A stretch of 64,000 nt of DNA from Cardinalis cardinalis (lineage: Eukaryota > Chordata > Aves > Passeriformes > Cardinalidae), in NCBI GenBank assembly GCA_014549065.1, contig JACDOX010000114.1, positions 1,432,902-1,496,901 on the forward strand, given 5' to 3'. Of the stretch, positions 1 to 13,800 are shown one piece after another. The notes below the pieces were generated by a model, which worked only from the letters and a program-made list of their open reading frames with translations, had not been told where the DNA came from and ran no database searches. Made by a program: the position numbers and the translations under genes. How positions within the stretch are numbered: position 1 is the stretch's first letter; every line of letters starts with the position of its first letter.

Positions 1-3000
1 AATGTGATTGACTGGNGGGAAATTTTCAAAGTCACAGGTGCCTGATGCCTATTAGCTATCAGTGGAATGTAGGTGCCTGGCTCCTGTTTGTCTTTNAAAG
101 TCTCCTTCCTAGATATATCAAAAGCCTTAGACAGAGTTATTTATCTGAATTGGAAATGACCTTCCTTACATTTAAAAGAGGCTTAAATTTATAAAAAATT
201 AAAAAGGACTGTGTAGTAGCTTTATCAGTTAGGAAAGTAGGAACTTCTGCTAGAGATGTGGAAAACCTTCTTGCTNGGAATTCCTACTGAAATTCTAAAA
301 AGGATTTAATACATTAGAGTTGGAAGATATGATTTACAGGGAAAAGATTCAGGCTCTAAATCNGTATAGAGAAAAACTAATTAAAGGAGTTGATTCACTT
401 TTTCTAACCTGGAAATTGACCNTAAGAAAATTGAATAAGCTACATGCAAAGAGAGAATAACCATATCTTGGAAAGGAAAGCAGGAAATTTCAGTTCCTTC
501 AGGATCATCTTAATATTTTTTTTTAATGTGGGGAGAGTAGGATATTATTCTGGAATAATAGAAGNTCCTTCTTCAGTGAGTGTTGAGTAAATAGATTGTA
601 CTTTAAAAATTGAAGGAATTAATATCATAAGCCTATAGAGTGACAGAAAAACCCCTTTACCTAAACAATTAAAGTGCAAGTGGAATTACAGTGCAAGGTC
701 TAGAATGCCCACTTTAACATCCAAATTGCTCACTTTTTTCTTTTATTTACCATCNTATGACTGCAAAAATCAAGTACTTTTGTTTTGTATAGATGGTTTC
801 AAGAGATGTCATCTAGAACCTTTGCAGTGTTTTTAGTACATCTAAGAGGTTTTGATCAGGCTTCCTATTTGGTAAATGCTGCCTTTTGAGACTGTGCCAC
901 CCTGTTGGAAATCTCACCAAACTAAGTGTGAATCNGACAGATTAGGAATTAGGACCTGATGATGAAGAGGAAATGTAGGAGCACTTCATAAATCTGGTTG
1001 GTTGAATGCTGTTCTCACTGCATTTAAATTCAAGGAGATTTGGTCCTTTCTCTTCATCTCTGTTCACCTTTCATCAATAGATCTTTATGGACATAACATC
1101 TGAGTTTATTTTTCTTTATAAAATATATTGAGAAATTATTAATTAAGTGATTAAGTAGGTATTTAGTAGGTATTGCTTTTTTAAATCATATTTTTCTCTC
1201 AATTAAGGAAATTTTAGCCTATCAAAAAAATAAAAACAGTTCTATGTGATTTAGCTCCCCATCCATTCTTTGTGAGTAGAGCAGACTGCAGTGTGGAAAT
1301 AATCCATTTGGTGGTAATTATTTGAAAATTATTAAATTTGAAATTATTTATAAACATTATGATTAAAGTGATATTTACATAAATTTGGTCATATTCTTAA
1401 ATAATAAACAAAAAGGGAAACATAGTGCTTAACTGANTGATTCATTTTGTTAATTATGACTCACATGCTAGTTTTAAACTTTGTGGGCAAATTGAGAGGN
1501 AAGGTTTAGTTGAGATACTATGACAAGAACTCCTATACTTTGAGGATTATTTCAGAAACTTCTAAATTTGTACTTTTTTCTTACTTAAAAAAGACCTTGT
1601 AAGTCTTCTTATATCAGATGTCATTAAATTAACCCCTAAGGAATAAGAGTGAAAGTGTACAATATATTTCAATGTATTATGTAAATTTACTTTCTAAATA
1701 TTTTTCAACATAATAACATTCAAATGCTTAGGGTGCTTTCAATTATATACTTAAATAAAGACTACTTACACTAAAATAAGATAAAAAAATTCTTGCTTGT
1801 AGTACTAGTAACTGTAATTCTGCTTGAAAGTTTTTTAAATTCTCACTGCTGCAATTTTGCGTGGATTTGTCTTCCTCTTTAATGTGAGAATGAAATACTT
1901 TTTCCCNTCTAGTTCAGCTGGATAGTGAGCTAGTAGAAGTTAGCAGAGACATGGAGTTGTTTTTGAGTTCTTGAGTGTGTTCAGTGTCAGATAAAGGTTT
2001 TAGGAAGCTGGATATTTGATCCAACGTTGAGTTGAGAAAACTGTTTTCTGTGACATCAGAGTTCCAAGGATGGCAAAAGCTATTTTGAGAGCTGTTTGTA
2101 CAGGAGAGAGTTTTAGTCTCTTCCTAATAAGACAAGGTATGTCATAAACTTTTTAAATTTTTTTTCCAATATTCACTCAATGAATGGCTAAGTGACCCAC
2201 AAGTTGNTTTTCAGTAGCATAAATTTCTTACATTTATTTTTTCATGAAAATCATATCAAGGCTCTGAGTTCTGAACGCTATCATAGTAGCTACTATATAC
2301 CCATAAAATCTAGACAATTTCAATTCTATTGGTCTACAATGTAGCCACTATATATGCATAAAATCTTGACAATTTCTTTACTATTGGTCTTACAATAAGG
2401 AAGCATAGTATAGAACTTTGAAGAGATAAATGAGAAAGCAAAACATNGGATCAATCTATTTTAAGTATCACACCAATGTCTTCACTGCTAAACCGTGTGG
2501 TCTCCCTTGTCTCTNAGCCAAAACATTTACTCAAAATTGAAACCATGTTTATTTAGAACTGCTTTGACATGCTGTCATTTCTAAATCCATTTTTCAAATA
2601 TTATAAACTTAGCCACATGGAGGTGAGAGGGGAGGAAGAATGAAAAATGAAAAACAAAACAAGAGCAATTAACTGATAGGTCTAACGTGGGCCAAAGAAT
2701 GGAGATGGGGTGTGAAAGAGCAGTTTATCCTGATGAGTTTAAAACTGTCTTTTTGTCCAACTACTTAAAGTGTTTTAAGTGCAGGACCTTATGTTAAGAA
2801 ACTGGCAGTTATAACACTTCATTTTTGTTGTTAAACAGTAGACAATCACTTGGCGTAAGCAATTGTCTGAGGCTTGCAAAAGATAAAGNCTTGTTAGGAT
2901 AGATGCGCAGATTGTGCAGATCTTCTTTTATATAGCTAATCAAACTTCATCTTTAAATTGTTTGTTTGTTATAGTTTTGCCAAGGCTAAAATCCCATAGT

Positions 3001-6000
3001 AAAAATTCTTATGTTTATGAGATAACACAGCTGCTAGGCAAAAGGCAAAGATTTAAAATTGCTGTTGAGCTGAAATGAGGAAATCAGTTCAAAAACCAAT
3101 AGTTTCTCATGCTCACTCCACTGTGAAGTGTAATCCAAATATCAAGTTAAAACTTTTAGAGGCAGGGAGGGGGGAAAACATCACCAAACAAACAAAACCT
3201 CTTCACTTTAATTTCCTTCTGTTATCTCAAGAATATAATCACATTTCTGTTAGTCTGAAATATGAGGTAAAGCTCTAGAAAAGGTTTCTTTTCAACTAAG
3301 CACAACAAGATTATCTTGAAATTATTGAACTNTATGAACATAACAAGATTTCTTATTAATTTACTGGAGTTTAGCAGAGGAGTAGGANTCACATCAAGTA
3401 GGAAGTTATTTCCTCACANGAATATAAAGCTGACNGATAAGCCAAGCCTTTTGAACATTTTATTCCTCTTACCTACATAAAGACCTGAATAATGGCTGCT
3501 CCTCATTTGACTTTTTCTTCTCATCCTCATTTATATCATACTCTGTTACAATAGCCTTTGTTTTCAATTTTCTAGTAGAATTTAACAATTTTTGTTTTCA
3601 TTTCTGTATTATTTGCTCAGTAAACCTCTGCAAGTTTTGATTTGTTGGTTTTTTTTTTTTTTAATTCTTCTCTTCCCCTTGTTACTGCTGGTTGAGTCCT
3701 TACAGAATCACCAGAAGGCTTAGAGGAGATGGCCATAGACAATGTAATTATGAAATTACAGGAAGAAGGATGCGCAGAGTGACTGATCATGGCTGTTTTA
3801 AAGGATGCTAAACTCATTGCAAAGGAGGCCAGAGGGGAGCCTTTGCTCTCTATGAATGGCGATTTCAGATGTTTGCTAACTGTTAATCCCTTCATTAATG
3901 AAAAACGTATGTCACATAGAGAAGTTAAACTGAGAAACAAACAAAAGACTTCTTAGGAGAGCAACAGTCTTGATGTAGTTTCAATACATGTATCCTTTGA
4001 TGTGCTGGGTATGTCTGGCATTTTGATGATGAGCTCAGGAAATTTTTGCTTTATTGTGATTCAAATGAATGCTAGCATTGCTTCAGTCTGGTAAGCACAA
4101 TTTGTGCTTGCACTCTGATTCAAATCCATTCTTGCAGTTGTCTGTTAAATCAAAACCCCGTGTGACTTAAAATAACTTAAAGAAGTAAATTCTGTATCAA
4201 ACATTAATGCTCCATGTGTGGAATATATCAAAGAAACTGGTCAGTTTCCTGCACTCTGGCACCACCAACAGTGCAGAACATCCTCCTCGACCTCCAGATT
4301 TCCAGAATACATCTATTCTTGTCAATGACTATACTCATCAGAAAATATTGAATTTCTTTTTGGCCCTATGTGAAGTTCCTCACAAAACACACTTTTGTTG
4401 TGTTATCTCAGATGACATCACAAAAGAAGGGAGAGGTTGTGTATGCTAAGGAAGAAAAGCTCAGCATTGCAAGCAGATTGTTGTTACATGAAGGGCTTCC
4501 AAACCTGTATGTGAAATCTTTCTAGTTCTCTTCATTTTCCATGACCCATAATGATGAGTTTTAAGTCAGCCTCTTACCAGTGTCTATGAAATCAAGGAAA
4601 GGTTCTGAACAAGTTTAATGTCTGTGTCTTGATGTTTTCGTGCAGCATTTACACAGTGAAAAAGAAAAAATCTTTTAGAAGTAATAGGGTAAAATTAAAA
4701 TCTGGCCAAACTTTTTAACTGAAAAAACTGCTAACATGGCCATTGAATGACAATGAACAGCATACAATAGTAGCACAAGNTCTGAGGGCCTTTCCAGAAT
4801 TTACTTCCTTTGACATTCTGAAGAGGATAAGCATTTGAATACTCAAGAGGTTTTGGCTTTAGGTGATAAATCTGCTCTTTGCTCTGATCACATGTGTTTC
4901 CTAGATCCTGCTGAGAAACCAGCCAAAGGGGATTTTTCTTTATGCAACATATGGCTAAAAGTGAAGCATTCTGCCTTAGGAGGTTATGGGGAAAAAGTTC
5001 ATAGAGGTTCTAAACCTCATTGGTTAAAGTGGTAGAATTCAAAGGAGAGCAACTGAATTAAAGATGAAACTGCACCTTGCTCTGAGAGTTCTTTAACTAC
5101 AGATTGCTGTAATGTGGTGNAGCACTGTGGGAAGTATTGGTATANCCCTCTCCTGCTTTTCCAGAGTGACAAAAACACCTTCTATTGTCCATTTTGAGAG
5201 ACAAATCTCAGATTATCTTTGCCCTTACTGGTTGACTCATTCATCTACTCTAATGTTTTTCACAAGGTACAGGAAAAAATTACTCTTAACTATTGCAAAG
5301 ATGTCACCTTTGACATATAGTAGTGNAGGGGGCGGGGGGGTCAGGCAAACTGCCTGAACTTACAGGATGAAACCTGCAGACTCAGCAGGCTTTTATTCCT
5401 TCCCTCCTACTCTGTTTCCTCTATATCTACTAATAAGAGTACAAAAAAAGTCTTCAAACAACACTGCATAAACTCTGATTTATCTGCCCAGTGCGCAGGG
5501 TAGATGTGTACTTAATTCCTGGAAATCTATAGATGGCCTGCTACCATTAAAAAGAGGCCATGGAGAAGTAGGAAAGTGGATGGCAAAGACTTGCCTCCAA
5601 TCACTTTTTCATCCAGTTCTTCTAAATGTTTTGACTTTGCAAAAAAATATTTGATTATAAATCTGTGCTATTTATATGCAGAAACTAAACATGCCAGTAA
5701 CAAATAGCTGTCTGTGAAAACAGTAGATGACCCCTTAATACAAATACCATGTGAAGGGTACTTAGTTTTATAGATGATTTGTTAGGTGAGAGGATAAAAG
5801 CACTGCATGAAATTCCTCAGTGATTTGAATTTGCAACAATATGTAGAAAGCCATATGGATGTTGTTGGAGGGGGAGGTGGAAGAGCTGGTATCCTTTTGA
5901 ATTCCTAATGGCTCTGAACATAAACTAGCCCTGGGTCTACTGAAATAATACTACATTTACCAATAGGTATGTGACCCAAAAGTTGATTACCGCTTTTTAC

Positions 6001-9000
6001 TTGGCATTTGTCTGATCTATATTATTACTTCCACCACCATAATCACTACAAGGTGTTCACTAAAAAAAGTATTTCTGTTTATTGGTATATTTTCCAGCTC
6101 CTGAATAAGTTATTCAGGTGTAAAAGTCTTAAATANTTATTTAGGGATATAGCTTATGCTGGCCTGGAACATAAACTGATTCCAAACACTCATTCTCTGC
6201 ATTTGCTTGCTGTTCTTTGCTGTTTAATGGTTCTCAGAATGCCACTGCAGACAGAGAAACTAGAAATCTATTGAATGTTGAGATTGAGACAATAATGGTG
6301 CCAACTATACCTCAGAGAAAATCTGTTTCCTGGATTTTCCTAGCCTTTACCATGCAGTTTACAACTATTNAAACACAACAATTCCTTTTTTAGACAAAAT
6401 AAGACACATATTTAAACGTCTGTTTTTAGTGGAGATTTTTAAAAATGACCAACAGTGATTCCAAAGTTGATTGTATCTCCAAAGCACATACTAATACTGG
6501 GAACAATTCCAGTATGAGATTAGTGTAGGAAAGATAGATAGAGATTAACATAAATAGTTCCACTTTCAAAAACTATTTAACAGGAAGTATGTCCCTTTAA
6601 AAATCTCAGTCTTGGTGAACACTGTTGACAAAAAATTATAAAGCTATTCTATTCTTGTGCAAGANGTTTTCTTCATGTCTGGCACACAATATGTTGAATT
6701 TCCTTAGTGCATGTAAACATTCTACTCAATAAACAACCTTAGTATATACGATGGTACATATTTGGATAGAACATTTAATATTTTATATTGTGAAGAATTT
6801 TCAGTTCATTTGTAAGGAAAATAAACCAAATTCAACTGCATCTGAAAATTGCTACAAAAGAATTAGCAAACACAGTGAATGGCAACAAGCAATTACACAG
6901 CAACACTACAGATTTGGAGAGACTNCACTGATGAAGATGAACAGAGAAAATTATACACCCTCACAAAAGGAAAAGCAGAGATCACAAACTGATGTTACTT
7001 GACAGCAAAGGAAAAATAAAACAAAGGAAGGTGGGATTTTTTTATACAAACATACTTAGCTAAACTGCGGAACTCATTGGGAAAATATTGTGGATTTCTT
7101 GTATTATAAAAAAGTAATAATTAAAATGTGGATAAATTAATTAAAGACAAACCTACCCTTGGGTATACTAGATAGAATGATCCAGTTGAAACTTTCCTAT
7201 ACAGCAACTCTCTAACAGTAAAATTTCTGCAGTATGGGATTTTTGCCATGGAAGTGTTACTTTATTCTTGCCCTATTTTTAATATTTTTCCTGGGCACAC
7301 ATGCCCAGTTNAAGTGGACATCAAGTGTTCTAGACCAAATTGATCTTTGAGATGATCAATCTTCTGTTCTGTTCTTCTGTTCTAAAGGTTTGAATCCCAG
7401 CTCTTCAGGAGAACCTGCAGGAGGACAGATATACATGCAATGTGGTTTGTATTTTAAGTTCAGACAGTGCAGTATGTTGGGTTGTATTGGGCTCAATTTG
7501 TCTGAGAGACACATTTTTAAAAAAAATTATGAGAATTTAAGTCTTTGAGATTTTAAAACATAGTCTTCAATACCTTTAGGTTAGAGAGATAAAAGAGGAA
7601 GCTATTGATTTAAGGAAGGTGGTAGACCTCTAGGAAGGCTAAGTTCAAATTACTGGCAAGTACAGATTCATATNCCTCTCAAGTGACTAAATCAAATAAG
7701 GATTTCAACTTCTGTTTTGGCTTTGGTGTTCTGAGGTACCATAAAGTGCCAGAGAAAATATTTCAAAGAATAACAGTAATAATTTAATAAATTTGTATCC
7801 ATGGAATGGGGCAATTTAGTGAAACTCCACAGCTGTTAGAATTTTATCACTTAAAAATCTTATTTTGTTGGCTATATTCAGTTGCTATAACTTCTCTTCT
7901 AGTTCATGTATTGATCATCTATGCTTTTAAGTGCCTTAAAACAATGAGAAAGTTCTTTTTACTCATATTAGGTAGAAATCCTGAATTAAAAGATTTTATT
8001 CATTTAAGTGGTTCAGTTGTGTANTAACTGTAAAGTCTTGAGTGTACTTGCAGCAATTATAGGTAAAGCTGCTTTGCTACAAGAAAATAAACCAATAGCT
8101 TTACATTAAAGAGTCTGGCTGTCACACAAATCAGGGAAAGAAAGAACTGACAAATTTCGTCAGTTTTCATCTTATGAAATATTAATAAATAACAAGAACA
8201 TCCAGGAGAAAATATTTACAGTTTTTTGTTAATCCTGGATGCCTTCATTTCTTTGTNTTCTGACTAAGTTTACAAATATTGCCTCCTAATTTTCAGGAAT
8301 GTTCGGTGCTTCAAAATCCTCTAAGATAAAAATTGGATTTCCAGGCCCCCGAAGAGCTAAATCATTTGCATTCAGAGGTTGAAATGAGTATGTCTGGAAT
8401 TCTTTTGAACACAGATTTTTAAAAATATTTTTTCTGGTAGCAAAAGTTTTCAGAGCCAAAATATATGAGAGAAAAGTCAAACTTGGGAGGAACCTGATAG
8501 TCTATACCCATAAGTTAGGGGTCTTTACCCCATCATGGAGATGGACTCTGATACTCTCTCCATTTGCACAAAAAGCTGGTCATTCATGGCTAACACTTTC
8601 TGTTTTGCAGTGAACTGCTGCCACTAATTGATCTTGACAAATCAGTTCCTAAAAAGGATAATCCTTTTAATGCACAGGGTGTGCTGGGTCTGGCATTGTC
8701 AGGCATTCATTATTTGCACAGAAACACCTAAAATATTTTCTTGAGAGGGGAAACACCCTCTACTGCAGGTCCAGTAAGGCAGGCTAATCAGGGGCAGGTT
8801 TCATGTCTGTCTGCCAAGTTGGAAACAGAGCCAGTGAGTATATCACATACCTCTGATGCATTCAAGTGTGCACCTGGTGTTAGTTAATTGGGTGAAGACT
8901 TTTTGCCTGTGGGTGGAAAGGATTTAGTGACAGAAGGTTTTTCTATTCTCTCACTACCCCTACCCACAATGAGAATGTTTGACTGGCTTATTTTGCAAGA

Positions 9001-10029
9001 CTGTCTGGTTCAGGACTGGGGAATGTTCAAGGTTAAAAGGAGAGGTATTTGATTTACAAAAAANAAATAAGCAGGTTTTAGGATACATAAGACAAATCGA
9101 ATTCCTCTCTCAAGTAAACCTTAAATTCTCACTGACATGGAAATTGAGAGTGAAGTAAGAAGATTCATTACAATGATTTTATTGCTAATTTTTCCAGCAA
9201 GGTGCTTGGAAGTGGGTAAAACACAGCTGGTTTCTTTTTCCACTGCATGTGTCTACACAGAGACTAGGGGCATGGCTACTGGAAAACAGCACACTGGTTT
9301 CTGACAAGGATAATAAATAAATGACAGTGTAAAAACTTTCCCAGATTTAAAGCATGTTAGAAATATTTAACAAATTCAGATTCACAGCAACCATCTATTT
9401 TGATGNTTTTTTACAAGAGAGGGAATGGAACCACAGAGCTTTGAGTGCCAGATCCTGCACACTGCTCTGGGCTGCAGAAGACCCTGTGGAGTGCAGAAGT
9501 TGTTAAGTTCTGTTCAGAGGCCCATTGTGTCTTACAGGTCAGACATGGCNTCACATGGTAGGCAGCACAAACGTACTGCTGCTCCTACTTTACTGTAAGG
9601 AAAGCTGTGACCAAGCTAAGGTACAAAATAATGTAACTTGTGAANGTAAGGGGTATTCCTGCTTCATGCCACTTTTCCAAGTATGTTTATTCATGCTCAT
9701 ACATAGTGGGAAGCAGTCATTCTGAGTCCTCTTGCTGAAGCCAAACTGAAAAGCAGTAAATGATTCAAAACACTGACAAAATATGAAAACCTTCTATTCC
9801 ACCAGAAAAGAAGGGAAAGCTTAGTCTTAGCAATGGAATTGCAATTTTACTAAATCCTCATTAACTGTGTAACCCACTTGTGTACTAACATATTGAGGAG
9901 TGTTGTGAGATGAGCCCATAGAGAATTTCAGACTTAAAAAAAAANAAAATTAATATTTCATGAGCAGGTCAAATTACAAATAAAAGAGCTTGCTAATAAG
10001 TAACTGGGAAGGCTGTAGGGGAGATTTAG
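1..10029. other. AT-rich sequence without recognised gene
   Basis: No exon, RNA gene or retroelement recognised apart from the tandem duplication at 2286-2396. The longest open frames (107 codons minus at 3617-3940, 88 codons plus at 6008-6274) are compositionally plain and show no family motif. A G run occurs at 5327-5340. Small inverted repeats occur at 4093-4109 (AAGCACAA arms), 7339-7360 (ATTGATC arms) and 8652-8668 (AAAAGGAT arms). Single n calls are frequent here. Confidence 0.7.
2286..2396 (+). repeat. Diverged tandem duplication, 55/56-bp unit
   Basis: Copy one is 2286-2340 and copy two 2341-2396. They share the order GTAGCYACTATATAYNC, CATAAAATCT, GACAATTTC, CTATTGGTCT and ACAAT, with a handful of substitutions and one indel. 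This is a local duplication old enough to have accumulated changes. No coding content is seen. Confidence 0.92.
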
Positions 10030-10820
10030 AAGTAAACTGTAATGATTGATGATACTGAATTAGGAGAATCTGTGGACTCCCTCAAACATAGAGAGGGTTA
10101 TTGGGAAATCTGAAAAGCCTAGAGATCACAGGCTGTATGAAATTTAACAGAAAGTGCTGCATTCTTCACCCAGGGTAGAGTAATCTTGCTAATACATACA
10201 NAGAAGGGGAGAAAAGTCTGGAAAGCAGAGAAAGAGGGCTGTGGTTTTGGGTTGATGGCAAGTTGAACAAGAATGTAGCAGAGTGCATCAGGACAGCATC
10301 GCCTGCCAGTGTAGGTAGGTGATTGTCCCACCTTGCACTGCACTTGTGTGGACTCATCTCAAGTCCTGTGTGCAGTTTTGGGCACCTCAGTACAAGAATA
10401 TCAAACCATTAATATGTTCACAGGAGGCCAACCAAGATTGTGAAAGGTCTGAGGTCATTTGGCTTGTTCAGCCTGGAGGAGACACAAGGGTGATCTCATG
10501 GCGCCTTAGCGCGTCCTCGAGGGGGGCTGTGGAGGGAAAGATGCTGTGGTGACCAGTGCTAGGACCTGAAAGAATTGAAAGGATCTGCAAGGTTCAATGC
10601 AAAGAGGAGGTTTAGATCAGACATAGGAGAAGGCTCTTCNCTGAGAGAGGGATCTGTCATGGAACAGTCTTGACAGGAAGTACTGGAGAAATCAAGGAGC
10701 ATCTGAACAGCAGTGTTAGTCATATGGTTTAGTTTTAGGTAGTACTAAAAGAGCAGGGAGCTGGACTTGATGATACTTATGGGTCCCTCTCAACCTGAGA
10801 TATTCCAGGGTTCTATGATT
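10030..10820 (+). mobile_element. CR1 LINE fragment, 3' part of ORF2 plus 3' UTR, decayed
   Basis: Non-LTR retrotransposon of the avian CR1 family, truncated at its 5' end. Near 10042-10062 the plus strand encodes MIDDTEL, corresponding to the FADDTKL reverse-transcriptase motif C region of CR1 ORF2. Further on, 10319-10420 encodes a stretch with CVQFWAPQYK, typical of the C-terminal half of CR1 ORF2, and then a degraded form of the GLFSLE segment (around 10460-10480). The 3' end has the usual CR1 tail wording: a 'ggacttgatgat..ttatgggtccct' block near 10765-10790, ending in 'ttctatgatt' at 10820. Stops and frameshifts throughout mean it codes for nothing now. The family assignment rests on remembered CR1 consensus features. 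The 5' boundary is uncertain by some tens of bases. Confidence 0.9.
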
Positions 10821-13800
10821 TCTGAAAATGTGGAGCCAATTTCAGTAATTTTAACTGGTTGCCAAGAGGTTCTAATTGGTCTGTGTTACTATGAACTTCG
10901 AGTAAAAAACTTTTTTTGTCTTTTTTAAGAGGAAAATAAGTCAGGCCCTACTGAAGGCAGCCTTGTTTGGAAAAACTACATTTATTTATAGGAGGAGGCA
11001 CATAGATCAAGTGCTAATTGAATAAAACAAGAAATTCAATTCCCTTTGAAAATGATATATGTTTCTCCACTGTGAAAATTTGATGCAGGTAGTCTTGTAT
11101 ACGTGAAGTTTCTCATATTTCTATTTTTTTTCATTTCCTTTGATTTTTTTTTTTTACAAGAAGGTGGAAAAGGTATTAAACTTTTCAAAAAGAAAGCTGT
11201 CAGGATCTTGTCAGTATGTTAAGGTGTGAAAGTTGTAACCATGCATGCTGTGATTTCAGGCTGTGGCTTAGGAAAGCAGTTAAAGAGCAACCTAAGTGAG
11301 TATCTGAGTCACCTCTTTGGAGTGACACATTTGAAAGAACTGTCTCCTACTTAATGTGTCCTTGTCACTGTACATATTATTCATCATCTAAAATGAATCA
11401 ACTTAAACTCTGTCCCCCTTCCTAACCANCTGTTCTTCAGCCTGAGAGAGAACTGGAATTTGTGTTGACTATCTGAAATATTTATTTTTCTAGTATGTGA
11501 AAAATAATAGTTATTATCAGAAGAAATNTTATGAAATTTAATTCAAGAAGTTGTCTCAGGATCAGTAAAATAGCTACTAAAGGGTGAAACACAGTGAAGC
11601 CTACACATTTATAAGTGTCAGAACATTGAAGCTCTCTGCAGTCTTCTATAACCTTCAAATGGGTAGGTTTAGGAGAACACAAAAAGAAGTCACACTGTGC
11701 TGGTCACTCCCACCCTTTTAGCATTTTCTCTCCCCAAAGTGCCAGGCTGTAGGGACTCAGATTCAAACTTGAAAGAGGAAGCCTTTTTANTCAACTGCTT
11801 AGTTCTGGTTCTGCTTGCTCATTCTGCTCCCAGTCTCCCTATTTAAAGATTAGATTAGGAATGAAGTTTAACTTACTGTCCCTTCTAAAATAGTTGGTTA
11901 TATCCTTTTCCTGAGGANAATCAAATGATTAGGAAAGTCATATATATTTGTGTTAGCAGCATTCNGCAACAGGGGAAAGTGTCAGGGGTTAAGGTATTAG
12001 GGCAACAGTTGGGAGATTTTGAAGTGAATTTCCAATCATGTGTTTTCAGTTTTTTCAGGCTGACAATCAGATGAAGAAAGCTACACTCTTACATCTCAGC
12101 CTGATGGGAGCCCAGAGGTCTCTGCAATATGTTGCAGCACTGGGAACTCTAAGAATTTTATTACAGATTCCTAATTTCTTTTTNATCTTTCAGAGGTGAC
12201 TGGGAGAGTGGATAGTTTCAGCAGTGGTATAAAGACACTGAAAATCCTTGTAAAAGAACAAAAAAGGAAAAAACAATTTTGAGGTAAGAGAAGACACAAC
12301 AAGTTGCCACATCCCACACTTAAGGATGAAGTACTAGCAATATTTTGGGTGACTGTCATGGTGCTTAGATAACAGGGTTTGAGGGATCACCTGCACTTTT
12401 TACATTTTAAGAATGAAGACAATTTTCAGATTCCACTGGAGCTACGTCTGCTTTGAACTTAGTCATTCTCTACAACAATAACAAAAAATCTANCACAGGA
12501 AAGATAGATTCAATTAAATATTTTCATCTAATAAAAAAAATAAGAAGGTTGAATCAGGAATCTGAAAATAGGCCATGAGGATTTGAGGGCAAGTTACAGA
12601 GCTGAGATACTGAATTACAATTATAATAATTTGAATGGTGGATTACAGGATGCATCAGTCCTTAAGTCATGGATGTATGTATTTGTGAAAATGGACAATC
12701 TGCAAAAAGGAAGGGAGACTAGATATTGAAAATTTATTTTCTAGTGTCAGTGACTCACCTTTTTTATTAGATAATTTTTTTCAGATAAAAACCTAAATTT
12801 GTATTTTTTGGGAGGGTTTTTGCATNAAAAATAAGTTTCTTGTTTCTGTAAAAGTTGGGGTCTATGTTCATGCACAACCCCAGTGATCTCAAAGTCTTCT
12901 TGTAAACCTTGTTCAAGTGCAGTGAAGCAGAAGTCTTGCCTGAAAATTTAAAGTGGCATCTAGAGTTTGTGAGGATGCATACTAATATCACTTGATAAAA
13001 TAAGAGATATTAAAAATGTCACCAATTAGAATTGTGAATTTGCCTTAGGAATGTCAGCATTCATATATAAAAAATTATTACAAATTAGTATGGTTAGCCA
13101 AAAAGGTCCATTACACAAGTTTGATTGTCTCTAGTAAATACTTAAAGTCTATTTGCTACTTTAGATCAAAAAGAGAAAGAGCAATAACTTGAGAATAAAA
13201 ATAATATTATCTTTCCATCTTAAGCAAGTTAACAGCTTTTTTTAATACCAGACATACTGCGTGTGCCCCAGTGGACTTTCTCCCTGTATTCAAATAAATT
13301 TGCAGGACTCCTCTCTCTCCTTTTTGGACACTGGCTTTTCATAGCATGATTTTCTGTACATCTCTAATTCAAAAAGCAAACATGTATTAGTGTACTTTAT
13401 ATATAACACACTTTGAGAAGCAGATCTGATCCTTTGCTTTCAGTGAGTAGCAACTTATTCCATAGCAATTCCACAAAATATTGTGTAGCTGCTCTCTTTG
13501 GAGAAAAGTGTTTTATAGAGTGAGAAAAGGAGGGAGAGAATATGGTTTTTGATAATTGCCACCATTCTCAGGATGTTCATAAACACATACTTAAACATTT
13601 ATACAGGAAGATAAGCTTTGAAAATTCAGCAATATAAAATAGTCTTCCAGATGCATTAAAGAAAATNATAAAGGAAAACAACTGTTCCTCGATAAGCTGA
13701 CATAAATAATTTCAGTTTTACACTGGAGAACAAAAACTGAAAGCAAATGTTGCAGCTATAGGGGTTCTGCCAAAGCAAATCTGCCACATACATTAAAAGT

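Noticed and set aside
7385..7405. GGTTTGAATCCC, similar to a tRNA gene B box
   Set aside because: No A box, acceptor stem or cloverleaf could be fitted around it.
10119..10357. Open frames on the minus strand (74 and 63 codons)
   Set aside because: They are antisense shadows of the plus-strand CR1 fragment.
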